A stretch of DNA of 64,000 bases from Trichopria drosophilae. Taxonomy: Eukaryota > Arthropoda > Insecta > Hymenoptera > Diapriidae. This document shows, one piece after another, positions 1 through 10,495 of this stretch. Below the pieces are notes generated by a model. That model saw only the letters and a list, made by a program, of their open reading frames with translations. It did not search any database and was not told the origin of the DNA. Numbering within the stretch: the first letter of the stretch is position 1; every line of letters starts with the position of its first letter. A program made the position numbers and the translations under genes. The stretch lies in NCBI GenBank assembly GCA_030407085.1, contig CM059583.1, positions 88,852,001-88,916,000 on the forward strand, given 5' to 3'.

Positions 1-718
1 AAGATCGAATTAAACAGTTCGAGAGTGAAGGAAAACCAATCTCCCGAGAGCACTTTTAACACTTCCGCAGAGATGCCATCCGGGCCCACTGCTTTACTCG
101 ATTTTAGTCTCTTCATGCTGTCCAATAACTCCTGTGGCAAGATTGGTGCGTCCAAAAAGGCATCAAAAGTCCCGTAAAAAGTATAAGGAGTCGAAGGTCT
201 CGCTGGGTAAAGAGACGCCAAGTACCCACTCCACGCCTCGAGAGACACAGACGAACTGAATAATGGAGCCCGCCTGTGTCCCGAACAGTGGACCAGAAAC
301 CCTTCGCGTCACTCACCTCTACGAAAGAATCCGCCACCTCCGAAATGTACCTTTTTTTTGCTAAGGATGTTACTAGCTTAAAATTTTGTTGGGCCGAAAG
401 ATATGCAACTTCGTACGGACGAGCGTAATTATGAGAACGCAGTGAAAATAGTGCTCTATTCAGACACTTCTGAGCATCCTTACAGGTCGCATCGTACCAC
501 CGAGCTGGGGAATAGTTAGGTCTACGATTACCCCTATTAACGCTAGTGAACTGAATTAGACCCTTGTGATCAATAAGCTGTAATAAATATGTACAAAATT
601 TTGAAAAAGAAGGGCCTCGCGTTACTTCATCAATTAACAAATCAAAGGGGTTCAAGTCTCGCATATGATTAATAAGTTTAATCGCGCCATCTGCCGACCA
701 AGTTGTTTTACGGCGCAC
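1..718 (-). pseudogene. APE-type LINE (copy A), ORF2 linker and start of reverse transcriptase
   Basis: Read on the minus strand, this is the part of a non-LTR retrotransposon ORF2 between endonuclease and reverse transcriptase. The reading open over 113-718 carries a basic linker (KDAQKCLNRALFSLRSHN, LAKKRYISEVADSFVEVSD, KGFWSTVRD). In another frame, bases 1-118 give SSKAVGPDGISAEVLK, the opening motif of LINE reverse transcriptases, so the RT continues beyond the window edge. The frame change near 113-180 shows the copy is broken. It follows the endonuclease remnant at 728-1654 and ORF1 at 1690-2516 in normal 5'-ORF1-EN-RT-3' order. The family is known to copy itself by target-primed reverse transcription; the clade (Jockey, I or CR1-like) cannot be fixed without a tree. 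Confidence 0.8.
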
Positions 719-727
719 TACTGAATT

Positions 728-1654
728 GCACGGGGTGAAAGAATAACCCGAAGAATTTTGTCCATGATAAGGCTAGTTCTACAGTAGCCAGGAGATGATC
801 TGAGCCAATGAAAAAATCTTTCACAAAATGCAAGTAGTTTGCAGAGACTCAGACCATATCCACTATGCTACGGCCTTTCACATCTATATAAGTAAATTGA
901 GCAGGCGTGTCACCTGGCGATCGACCATTTAGGAGCACAAAATTATTTGCAAACATAAATTCATATAAACTTTCACCCCGACAATTATGTCTTAGATCAC
1001 ATGATCGCCTAACCGAGTTAAGTTGGGTATTGACAAAAAGATGTTCGGAGTCGCTTTTGAGATTTAAGGTTCCCGGCCATGAATTGATGTCTCCCCCAAG
1101 ACAATCATACTGTCTGGAAATTTAACAGAAAGTGAATCTAGTATTAATTGCAAGTTTTGTAGCTGGAAAAATAGGTTAGTAGTAGGCGAAATATAAAACG
1201 AACCTTGAATCATAGAAATCGGAAGAGTTTTGACAAGTATAAATATCCATTGGGGGGAGACCTCAATCACTTCGGGGGACCCAGCCGACGGTAGACGTGT
1301 CAATAGACCGCCGCAATATCTGCCGATGGAGCCCTCTCTTGAAATGAAAGTTGTCATATCATCATGTTGAGTTGTTTTAGGAACAGAAGTGGTCCAAGTC
1401 TCCGAAAAATTCATGATCGTGTGTTCTGAGGCTGTATTCACCATGGATAAGTTATGCGGGCCATGAATATTCCAAAAAGAGATAACAATGGAAGGCTCGT
1501 TCATTCTGGGTACCTCTTTAGGCCTTGAACTAAAAGGCAAACAGTAACGCCCAGATGATGGAGAAGGTCCAAGTCGATGGTTAACGGTTTGAAGAGATGC
1601 TTTGGCACCCCTGAAGCTGGAAAAAGGGCCAGACCTTAACCGTTTTTTGAACAC
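728..1654 (-). pseudogene. APE-type LINE (copy A), endonuclease domain
   Basis: Apurinic-endonuclease-like domain of LINE ORF2. Visible motifs in order on the minus strand: SFWNIHG near the start, NFSETW (metal-binding Glu), GRYCGGLL, then VLGETSIHG where functional enzymes have a GGDFN-type motif, so the catalytic Asp and Asn are lost. After a frame break near 1060 the C-terminal part continues to about 728 with NNFVLLNGRSPGD, DMVWVS and the conserved GSDHLL. The known role of this fold is to nick target DNA for reverse transcription. The altered active-site motif and frame change make this copy dead. It lies directly downstream of ORF1 and upstream of the RT start. Confidence 0.85.
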
Positions 1655-1689
1655 TCCATAGGTGTATATCTGGCAGCAGTATTTGGAGA

Positions 1690-2516
1690 CAATGAGAGAG
1701 GTTCTGGTGTTGTCTCGCTTACAAATTGGTCATCGGCCTCCGACCAAGTGAACCATTCACCCTCCACCTGCACCCTTTGGTACCTTCGAAAAACTTTTTA
1801 GTTTTCCCCTTTAGCTCGACGCACCAATTCTCTCGCATGATAGTCTATTTTCCTCTCTCTCTCTCTGTTATATCACCATCTATATAAATGTTTTTCCCAG
1901 AGAGAATTTTCTTTTTGTTGGCCATGATGGTATTTTTGGCTCTTGATGATAAGAGCTCGACGAGTACAGTTGGTGGGTTCTTGCAAACGAAGTATGCGGT
2001 ATCTACGACATCTTTCAGTTGGAAGTTGGCTTTGAGGAACTTTTCAATGTAATGCGTGACATCACCATCGATTCTTAAGCCTCTGATCTTGATGTTTCTT
2101 TTACGTGCGTTTTTATTATATTTTTCAAGCTCAGCAGTCAAATGCTTGATCTGCAGATCTTTTTCAGAGAGCTTAGCTTTTAAGTCTGAAATCTCCTTCG
2201 TTACATCATTTAATGAAGCAATAGCCGTCATACTCTCATTATGAAATGAGTTCATCTTGGCAGAAAGGGAAGACGCAATCGCGTCTTTCAATTCTAACAT
2301 CGCCGTATTCATCTCAGATTTAGTGCTGCTTGCGTCTAGTACCGAATTTTTTAGAAGGACTGTGCTGACACGCTGTTTTTTGCTTTTTTGAGAATTTGAG
2401 CAGGATAGTTGAGGCAGCGAACGTTGCCGTTTAGTTACTTCGAAATAGTCGGCAATCGTCGTTGCAGTCGCGTCTCTATACGCGAGCCAAGTGGCCGAGG
2501 TTGATGGACGCCCCAC
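1690..2516 (-). pseudogene. APE-type LINE (copy A), ORF1 coiled-coil nucleic-acid-binding protein
   Basis: ORF1 of the same LINE. The open frame 1845-2516 begins MGRPSTSATW, has a Lys/Ser-rich N-terminus, then a long heptad-rich segment (about residues 70-140, SDLKAKLSEKDLQIKHLTAEL) predicting a coiled coil, followed by RKRNIKIRGL and ILSGKNIYIDGDIT, typical of the RNA-binding C-terminal part of LINE ORF1 proteins. The frame is lost in a (GA)n run at about 1853-1868; the C-terminal tail (KIDYHARELVRRAKGE, WFTWSEAD) is recognisable in the next frame down to about 1690, with an in-frame stop. ORF1 proteins of this kind coat the element RNA. Copy B at 39180-39995 is a diverged relative. Confidence 0.8.
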
Positions 2517-2969
2517 TAATGCGTGACGAGATTAAGGTGTGAGTAATAACTCCACCCCGAGACCACTCGTTGTTCCAGGCGTACTAGCCGGGGAAGGGGG
2601 TAGGCACACCAAATTCTTCCTGCTGCATACGCGCGACGGCGCTTTCAGAAGAAAGTTCCCAAAAACAAAATAATCGGTGCTCTGCTGGTTCGAGGCCGCA
2701 CCGTAAAGTAAATAAAGCTAAAATATTTTTCTCCTTTACAGTCTTTCCGACTGGTTTTCCGAACACAGTGCCTCGGAGTGACAGGTGCAGGTTAGAATTC
2801 ACGGCCAAGTAGAAACAACAGCCTGGTAGACGGTAAATTACGAGACAGGCGTACAAATACTTGAAAAACTGGTACAGACGGCCCACTACAACACTGGACT
2901 ACAATATTGACAGCAACACACCGATAATTTACGAGAATTTGGCTAATTCAGTCGAGCTTAATTGACAGC
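2517..2969. other. Spacer upstream of LINE copy A
   Basis: Contains the presumed 5' untranslated part of LINE copy A and unassigned sequence. A 100-codon minus-strand frame at 2584-2886 shows no recognisable domain and I do not support it as a gene. Confidence 0.4.
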
Positions 2970-2974
2970 ATGCT

Positions 2975-3529
2975 TTGCCTCCATATTTCAAATTTTCACC
3001 TATTCAATCTACTAATTCTAATAATTTACCAACAGAATTTATCAATGAATCCCTTCATCCTGAAACGTTACTTCCACAAAATACTGGAGATTTATTGTCA
3101 GCACTCATCGGCAGTCTTAACCCTTCTCTACCAACAAACCTCCCTGAATATGAATTAGAAGAGCCTCGTTCGCCAATATCTTCCAATCTTGTCACTTATG
3201 ATCCAAAAAACGCAGTGCACGATCCAGAAATGGAGACTCGACCTCGTTACGCAGAGAATCGCAAAAAACACTATAAGCGCATGTATGAAATACGAAAGGC
3301 GAAAAAACTGTCACAACCCCAGCCCTATCATAGCAACTATAATAAGTATTTGAAGAACAAGGTTTCGTCTATTGATAGACCGGTCAATTTTTGTTCTTAT
3401 TGTAGTCTAGACTTAAATCAAATACGGCATTCGTTAGGCTTTTGCTGTTTCTGTCCTCGTTGTGGCACTGATTGTAAACGAAAATCCTATGTATTCCGTT
3501 GTATTTTTTTTTTCATCCGCAGTTTGTGA
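2975..3529 (+). pseudogene. Unrecognised reading frame with Cys cluster, upstream of glycoprotein-like remnant
   Basis: A 184-codon frame starting ATG at 2975. It is polar, Asn/Pro-rich at the N-terminus, then strongly basic (ENRKKHYKRMYEIRKAKK), and ends in a cysteine-rich block (CSYCSLDLNQIRHSLGFCCF, PRCGTDCKRK) that could bind zinc. I do not recognise the family. Just after the Cys block lies a ten-thymine run followed by CATCCGCAG (about 3504-3522), which looks like a splice acceptor in front of the next reading frame. Together with the glycoprotein-like frames downstream this may be the remnant of one viral or retroelement unit, but that link is inference. Confidence 0.35.
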
Positions 3530-3539
3530 TCAACATCAG

Positions 3540-3998
3540 AAGATCTCAACCCACCAAGATGAAATCAATAGAAACCATCTTCTCTCTTCTCTTAAATATT
3601 CAACTGATCGGTTTTTTACCTTGGATTGGCAGCCTACGATTGCGGGACGCAATCTGATATAACGACGTTATCTTGGAATGAAATAGGAGAATGTAACATC
3701 CCTGTACCTGGAGTTAATAAAACCGCTCTACATACACAGTTATTACAAATACTGCGTTTTGGAACACTACATGTTGGCACATGTCGAGTTAAAGTGTTAC
3801 CGCGAAATTACACATAGCGGCATGCGCTCGCATTCTTCTGCAGTATCAGGTGGAATTGCAGAATACATCAAGGATATGACCAAGGAACAGTGTAACCGCA
3901 CGCACGAGATGGGTCGTTCTCATATTGGCTACTTTACCATAGATGGAAGAAAACGGAATAGAACTACCGGATTCAGCTTGACTCTAGGTGAAAGGTAA
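3540..3998 (+). pseudogene. Glycoprotein-like remnant (chuvirus/retroelement envelope type), frameshifted
   Basis: Three overlapping short frames look like one broken surface-glycoprotein gene. A hydrophobic, signal-peptide-like stretch begins at an ATG at 3559 in one frame. A second frame (3626-3817) carries AYDCGTQSDITTLSWNEIGE and IGECNIPVPGVNKT. A third (3759-3998) carries HSGMRSHSSAVSGG and a Lys/Arg-rich C-terminal piece. The spacing of DCG, ITTLS, the Cys-containing ECN motif and GMRSHSS resembles glycoproteins of chuvirus-like negative-strand viruses, which are known to be captured in insect genomes and LTR elements. This attribution rests on remembered family appearance. Two frame breaks and a truncated end make it non-functional. 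Confidence 0.45.
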
Positions 3999-4090
3999 CC
4001 CGCGATGCGAGTTTCAAGGGTACCACTTACACAGATCCCTACGGAACTTGGTAAGACGTCATCGTGCAAGCACGTATAAAAATCACAATA

Positions 4091-4335
4091 TCAGATTGGA
4101 CGTAGAATTTTGTGCTCTTTCCTAATCCAGGAAAAAAATAGGGGTTTCCATTTGAAAAAATAAACTTGACCTGGTGATAACTTTTTAAGGTCATGCTCAA
4201 GGTCAACTTCAATGGTACCGTTAAATAGCCAGGGAAACATCGTTAAAACATTTGTCTGAAACATTTTCCCCGACAATGCACTCCCGCTGAGATATTTAGG
4301 CATTTCTATACTTTTGGATCATCCTGTATACAGAG
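4091..4335 (-). mobile_element. Lone terminal arm of a mariner-like element (same family as 9462-11325)
   Basis: This stretch matches the right arm of the mariner element at 9462-11325: it contains the shared segments AAATAGCCAGGGAAA, TTTGTCTGAAACATTTTCC and CACTCCCGCTGAGATATTT and ends GGATCATCCTGTATA, one base away from the GGATCACCCTGTATA end of the other copy. Only the arm is present; there is no transposase or opposite end nearby. Confidence 0.75.
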
Positions 4336-4854
4336 TGATCTTTCAACCCCTACCGAGCGATGAACAGTAGATACTTGAACTGATTCAGAGCAACATTATC
4401 CTTTGAAAAAATGTCGTGGAAAGTAGAATTTTCAAATTATTCAATATTGAAATCATCCAATGGCAGTTTGACATTATGGATTGTCGAAAAGAAATTCGAA
4501 CAGTTGCATTATTGGCGAACGTCACGTAAGAACTCGGAGAAAATGAACATCGTGGAGAGGCGGGTGAGATGCCCCGCACGTTTTTGTTTTCAAGCATCAA
4601 CGGGTCATTAATAAAACGATCGAATGTCTAACCTGAAATATAATTTCGACAGCCAAAGCAGATTTTCAAAATACCACACGGATTGCTCGGCTGCTAAAAA
4701 TGGATCATCACTTTGCGATGTCAAATTATAAATGTTCAATAATTAAAACATACCGGACAATTTGAAAATATTATAAAGTTCCATTTTATATTTTGAACTG
4801 CAAAATTCTTATACCATGAATTTTTCTTTTAACTACAAGCTGCAAGAAAATAAT
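4336..4854. other. AT-rich stretch without recognisable gene
   Basis: No reading frame or motif I can support. Two short opposing frames near 4385-4611 are mirror images of each other with no domain signature. Confidence 0.4.
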
Positions 4855-6185
4855 TTTGTAACGATTTCTGTAAAAGAGGTATAACTTTTGCAGGAAATTG
4901 TTTATAAAGTTAAAATTTTGCAAACACATCAAAAATACTTCAATAAAAATTCAATGATAATTTAAACAATGGTTCCAGTCGCAAATGGTTTCAAACCGAT
5001 ATTTTCCTTATCTCAAACAGTACTTGTGAAGTTTTTGCAAAATATTAACTTTTTGAACAATTTCCTGCACAGGTTATACGACTTGATACTCACAGACTAT
5101 ACTAACAGAAATCGTTATAAACAATGATTATTTAAACAATGATTCCAGTAGCGAATTGTTTCAAAACCATATTTACCTTCTAATTCCATTTCTGAAGTGC
5201 TTTCAAAATTTTTATATTATAAACAATTTCCTGCGCACGTTATTCGCCTTTTATAGAAATCGTTATAAAAAATGGTAATTAAAACAATGATTCCAGCCGC
5301 GAATTGTTTCTAAACGAAATTTTCCTTATTTCAGACAGTATTTGTGAATTGTTTGCAAAATTTTAAGTTTATAAAAAATTTCCTGCATAAGTTATACACC
5401 TTTTATAGAAAATTTAATAAACAATGATAATTTAAACAATGATTTCAGTAGCGAATGGATTCCAAACCATATTTTCCTTATTTTTAACAGTAATTTTAAA
5501 GTGTTCGCAAATTTAAACTTTATAAACAATTTCATGCACAAGTTATACACCTTTTATTGAAATTGTTATAAACAATGATAATTTAAACAACGCTATCAGT
5601 CGCGAATTGTTTCTGAACAATATTTTCCTTACTTGAAACAGTACTTTTGAAGCGTTCGCAAAATTTCAAATTTATAAACAATTTCCTGCACAATTTATAC
5701 GCGTTTTATAGAAACCGTTTTAAAAATGATAATTTAAACAATGTTTCCAATAGAGTACTGTTTCTAAACGATACTTTCCTTACTTCAAGGAGTATTTTTG
5801 AAGTGGTTGCATAATGTTAACTTTATAAAAAATTTCCTGCGTAAGTTATACGCCTTTTATAGAAATCGTTATAAACAATTAAAAATTAAGCAATGATGCC
5901 AGTCGCGAATGGTTTCAAACCGCTATTTTCCTTATTTTAAAATAGTATTTTTAAAGTGTTTGCAAAGTTTTAAATTTCTAAACCATTTCCTACACAAATT
6001 ATAGGCTTTTCATTGAAATTTTTATAAACAATGATAATTTAAACAATGATTACATTCGCGAATGGATTCCAAACTATATTTTCCTTATTTTCAACAGTAT
6101 TTTTACGGTGTTCGCAAATTTAAACTTTATAAACAATTTCATGCACAAGTTATACGCCTTTTATTGAAATTGTTATAAACAATAA
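4855..6185 (+). repeat. 151-bp tandem satellite, about eight units, with a head-to-head first unit
   Basis: The landmark AATTTCCTGCAC recurs near 5062, 5222, 5378, 5528, 5681, 5832, 5983 and 6134, so the period is about 151 bp (150-160). Each unit also carries ACAATGATAATTTAAACAAT, TTCCTTATTT and TTTTATAGAAATCGTTATAA. The first unit (about 4855-4940) is inverted: it contains GCAGGAAATTGTTTATAAAG and AAAATTTTGCAAACA, the reverse complement of the array consensus. Units near 5528 and 6134, four units apart, share private changes (TTCATGCACAAG, TTTTATTGAAATTG). Confidence 0.9.
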
Positions 6186-6600
6186 TGTTGTGACGAAACC
6201 CGTTACAGATCGGAACGCTTGCCGAACCCTGCGCCATCTGTTGGAGTCGGGCGTAAGCCATCGCTCCTTTCTCCGCCCTTCCAGGAGGAGGGTGAGGTTG
6301 CACCGGAGTGCGCCTCCACCCGATCCCCACAGGCGGTGCCGCAGTGCGCACCAAGAGTTCCCGAGGACCGGGCCTCGGCCACTGCCTCGGACTCCTCTCT
6401 CTCTCTCACTCACTCGATACATCGAGCACTTTTCAGCGCTCCGTGTCGCCCCCCACCACGAAGGCCCTGGATACGATGCTCGCGGGAGAGCCCCGATGCC
6501 GCGCCCCTCTATTGCGCGGGTCGCGCCGCGTGGAATGCCATTTGGAACGCCTTGCCAGTGAAGTGGTTAATATCGATGTGCAAGCGAATATTATACATTA
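6186..6600. other. GC-rich island between satellite and AT-rich spacer
   Basis: A sharp switch to high GC over about 6190-6560 with several overlapping open frames on both strands, none of which shows a domain. The multi-frame openness is explained by base composition. It could be the remains of an LTR, a promoter-like region or an ancient exon; nothing decides between these. Confidence 0.4.
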
Positions 6601-6845
6601 TAAAATATCTCGAGAACGGTAAGAGATATGCGAAATCTGAAAACATTTTTGGGGTGTGTCGATAGGGGCCACGGTCTCAAGCAAATAAATTCAACTTCGC
6701 AAATGGATTTTGCAAATATGCAACATTCAAAATTTTCAAAATGTTTAATTATCTTAAACTAGGGTCAGGATTACGGGAAGCTTGTGTACATAAAAAATTG
6801 ACTATCTATGATCATAATATGCAAGTTCTGAAATTTTATTTCGTA
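6601..6845. other. AT-rich spacer
   Basis: No supported feature. Confidence 0.4.
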
Positions 6846-6920
6846 AAATAGAGCGTAGCGTAGTGATTAGCGTGCGTGCTTTGCGATGTTACGGATGCAA
6901 ATTCAAATCCCACCTGAGCG
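6846..6920 (+). repeat. tRNA-derived SINE head or tRNA pseudogene
   Basis: The stretch has an A-box-like TAGCGTAGTGATTAGCG and, about 40 bases on, a degenerate B box (CAAATTCAAATCCCACC, cf. GGTTCAAATCC), followed by a T-run that could terminate RNA polymerase III. The internal promoter spacing matches tRNA-derived SINEs. The 5' acceptor strand is poor and the B box has lost its GG, so it is not a functional tRNA. Confidence 0.5.
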
Positions 6921-7204
6921 AAAGATTTTTTTAATTTAATTGCGAGCGTTAATAATTGTAAGAAAATAGTTAAAAATTAAATAACTAATGCGAGACTTAA
7001 ATATAAAATATTTATAAATAAAACAAAATGTTATGAATAAAATTCTGTTTTTCTATCTGGCGATAGTATGGATAAAGAGTAAGGGAAACGCTCATACGCC
7101 ATAGTAATCCCATATCTTTGACCCACACCAAAAGCATATAACACCGATGTCACATCCATACTCTTTCCAATACTAAAGCCATACTGCTGCCATACTAATC
7201 ATTT
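6921..7204. other. AT-rich spacer
   Basis: No supported feature; repeated ATACTNNCCATAC-like words near 7070-7195 are short and irregular. Confidence 0.35.
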
Positions 7205-7847
7205 CCACGCGGGGAATTTCATCAACAAAATTATATACAAAATAGATCAAGACAAACAAGAATCAAATGTACTAATCGCAAACTTATTGGATACACCTAG
7301 CGAGAATGTACCAAATTTAGTACACGAATTTAACAATATAAAACCATCAAGACGGGAAAATAAGATGGTCATAGGCCGAAACTTGGAACGAGCTGAACAA
7401 AAAAAACCTAAATATGTACTGAATTACGAAGAGAAAAATAAATACGAATCCAAAAACAATCATAAAAATAAAACTGACAAAAATTATGAAAATAAGAACG
7501 GTGCAAGCAATGATTACGTAACCGAAAACAATACTAACGACGACTATGAATTCGAGATTGAGAGTGATAATGAATATACCATAATCGAGAATGATACTGG
7601 TAATGATTACAAAACCAAAACGGGCAAAAATTCAGAAACTGCTCAACAAAATTACACCCAATATAAATCAAACCGAAAAAGAATCTATTGTACACATTGC
7701 AAAAATATAAGATACAACAGGCAACAATGCAACGAATTTAGAGAAGAGATAACCTCAGAAATATTACAAGAATTTAACACCCAAAACATGCTAGAAAAAA
7801 ACATAACTATGAATCAGGTAATGAAGACCATAATGATCCTGAAATAG
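7205..7847 (+). pseudogene. Low-complexity gag-like remnant with degenerate zinc knuckle
   Basis: A 186-codon frame (ATG 7287) that appears open further upstream (reading such as KIDQDKQESNVLIANLLDTP before the ATG). It is very rich in Asn, Lys, Asp and Glu (KNNHKNKTDKNYENKN) and has CTHCKNIRYNRQQC at about residues 133-146, spaced like a retroviral CCHC knuckle (C-x2-C-x4-H-x4-C) but with Tyr in place of the His. This pattern suits a retroelement Gag C-terminus. The same biased composition continues past the stop to about 8160 in broken frames. The Asn/Lys richness is partly due to an expanding GAAAATAAT-like repeat, so coding status is uncertain. Confidence 0.4.
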
Positions 7848-8341
7848 AGAATAAAACTGATGACGGCCATGAAACCACGAACATGCCCATCGACAATTAT
7901 AAAACTGAGAGCTACATCGACAGTGATAATAAAACGACGCACAAAACTGATATCAATTACGATGTTAAGCACCACACTGTGAACGATCATGGAGCAGAAA
8001 ACAAAAGACAAGAAGACAAGAAGACAATATTTCCGTAGCCAAGCACTACACTGGCATCGGTCCTGAAATTAAAAAGAAAACCAACAACGATTATAAACCT
8101 GAAAACTATGAAAACCTTCAAGCATCAAAGAAGAAAATTAAACCTTCCCAAAAATAGAAATCACAAAATTACAATGCTGTACCTTGGAACTGTGAAGATA
8201 AACATGAGAATTAAGAACAACAAAGAATATTCAGTGAAAATGATTTTACCTGCGGATAAAAAATTCTTCCCTATATAATACTTCCCTATCAAAACGAGTA
8301 TGAAACCGTCAAGGAAAATGAACATGAAGCATAAAACGAAT
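7848..8341. other. Decayed continuation of the Asn/Lys-rich region
   Basis: Base composition resembles the frame before it (repeated GAAAAT, AATTATAAA words) but stops occur in all frames. No separate gene is supported. Confidence 0.4.
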
Positions 8342-8760
8342 ATTTGTCAAAATTCAGATAATTGGTATTACGGTTCTTTTACTGCATTAAATTAATATTA
8401 CGAAGCTTATTTAAATTATTGGGTTGTTGATGTCAACTACTAATTATGAAAAAAAGTTAGATATAACCTGTTTGTGTATCATTATCGCAGCGATTTATTT
8501 TAGCAATAGGCATATAGTTCTAGATATTATCGCTAGAGGGATGCAGAATCCGATAGTGATCGAGTCATTAATTTTTCATTTACGCAGTTCCGAAGAAATG
8601 AAAAGTTCTGCCTGTGATAATGATACACAAACAGGTTATATCTAACTTTTTTTCGTAATTAGTGGTTGACATCAACAACCCAATAATTTAAATAAGCTTC
8701 GTAATATTAATTTAATGCAGTAAAAGAACCGTAATACCAATTATCTGAATTTTGACAAAT
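8342..8760. mobile_element. Foldback MITE, about 419 bp, arms of about 150 bp
   Basis: The left arm (from ATTTGTCAAAATTCAGATAA) and right arm (ending TTATCTGAATTTTGACAAAT) are near-perfect reverse complements for about 150 bp, through GGGTTGTTGATGTCAACTAC on the left and the matching inverse on the right. The arms flank a loop of about 120 bp. No transposase is present. A frame crossing the hairpin (8424-8645) is a by-product of the arms. Confidence 0.85.
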
Positions 8761-8819
8761 TTTAGTATCAAGCGGTTAAGAAAATAAAATACTTAATTCA
8801 TAAAACGAATACAACAAAT

Positions 8820-8911
8820 GCAATGAAAATAGGGAAAACAATAAAAGTAATAAAAATAATAAAAAGATAATAAAAATAATAAAATAATGAAAATGAAAAT
8901 AACGCAATTAA
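8820..8911 (+). repeat. GAAAATAAT/ATAAAAATA simple repeat, left side of gypsy insertion
   Basis: Irregular AT-rich tandem repeat directly left of the gypsy 5' LTR. The same repeat resumes right of the 3' LTR at 28140, so the element landed inside it. Confidence 0.8.
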
Positions 8912-8915
8912 TGAA
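8912..8915. repeat. Target site duplication TGAA (left)
   Basis: TGAA precedes the TGTTACG start of LTR1 and follows the GTAACA end of LTR2 (28140-28143). A 4-bp duplication is usual for gypsy/errantivirus integration. Confidence 0.85.
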
Positions 8916-10370
8916 TGTTACGTTCGTACAAATTTCATTTTTTTTAAACAGTTTTTCATTTAACGTGATTCCTGGACGTTGAAATTCAATCGTTCAGACA
9001 TCACGTTTTCTAAACTTTCACATAAGAGTTGGTTAGGACTCTTGGAACTAGAGGACTTATTTTACTCGAGTTGCACCCAATCTGACTCTTTGCCGAGCTG
9101 ACGATGCTGGGAGTGGCAGCATTAAACCTAAAATAGATGATAAGCTGCATTCTTTGTTAATAAAGTTCTGTTCTGCCTGCATCGGTGCTTCCCACGACAA
9201 CAGCTTCGCCGGGTACCGAAAATGCAGCGCCATCGATTACGAGCGTGAGAAGACGTAAAGTCTTCCCTCTCTCGAGGTCGATTACGCCGATGCGAGTCGG
9301 GCATGACAACGCTCTCGTCACTCGACGTCCACTGGTGTTAACGAAAGGACTCAACCACCGATAAAGGCAATAGTCGTGGTAGACAGTCACACCTGCCTTG
9401 ACTGATCATCAATTATCACCACCTAAGTTAAAGGCAATAGCCGTGGCCGGTAGTTGATATACAGGGTGATCCAAAAGTCCCGGAACAGCAAAATATCTCA
9501 GCGGGAGTGCATTTTCGAGGAAAATGTTTCAGACAAAAGTTTCAGGATTTTTCCCTGGCTATTTAATGGCGATATTGAATTTGACCTTGAACATTACCTT
9601 GAAAGTTATTTCAAGGTCAAGTTAATTTTTTTAAATGGGAACCCCTATTTTTTTTTCATGGATTCTGAAAGAGCGGGAAATTCTACGTCCGAGTATGATA
9701 TGATCGATTTTTCCGGCAAGGTCATTTCAAGGTGAAACTTAAAACTCCCGTAACGGCGAAATATCTCAGAGGGTGTGCATTTCTTTGGAAATTGTTTCAG
9801 ACAAAAGTTTAAGGATTTTTCCCGGGCTATTTAATGGTAGCACAGAATTTGACCTTGAGCATGACCTTGAAGGTTATTTCAAGGTCAAGTTTGTTTTTTT
9901 TTAATGGAAACTGCTATTTTTTTTCACGGATTCGGAGAGAGCACAACATTTTACGTCCAAATATGCTATGGCCGTTTTTTTCGGCAATGTCATTTCAAGG
10001 CCAAACTTAAAACTCCCGGAACAGCGAATTAACTCAGCAAGAGGCACCATTGAATTTAACCTTGAAAATTACCTTGAGGCTTATTCTAAGCTCAAGACTA
10101 TTTTTTTTTAATTGGAACCCCGTTTCATTTTCGTAATGTTTCCAGAGTTTCCAGAGTGCAATGCATTATCATTGTTCCCGGATAAAAATATACATTTTTT
10201 TTTTACATCCGATACGTTTATAAATACCGTATGTATGGGTAACATTTTTACATTGTTTCCAATGCTACCGCCGGCTTTAGCATTACCCAAGATGTACCGC
10301 GTGGAGGTAGCACGGTCGGGTTTACACCTCTTCGGGGTGCTTTGTTCAGGTGGTTCCCCTCGCCGTCACC

Positions 10371-10401
10371 TGTGCGTGTGCGTGTGCGTGTGCGTGTGCG
10401 T

Positions 10402-10432
<31 letters not shown>

Positions 10433-10433
10433 G
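10371..10433 (+). repeat. (GTGTGC)n/(GT)n microsatellite
   Basis: Simple TGTGCG repeats turning into TG repeats inside the mariner, after a GGGGTGCTTTGTTCAGGTGG stretch that has a counterpart in the second mariner family at about 13572 and 16776. Confidence 0.95.
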
Positions 10434-10495
10434 GTGTCCCCAGACAGTTAAGGCAAGATGGGTATACTAAGATTTTGATGAAATTATGTATCTTA

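Noticed and set aside
6190..6665. Several overlapping frames of 70-148 codons
   Set aside because: All frames are open because of high GC; no domain or coding periodicity can be argued.
8424..8645. 73-codon frame
   Set aside because: Runs through both arms of a MITE hairpin; no domain.
9157..9390. 77-codon antisense frame conserved in both gypsy LTRs (also 27369-27602)
   Set aside because: Conservation follows from LTR identity; there is no domain.
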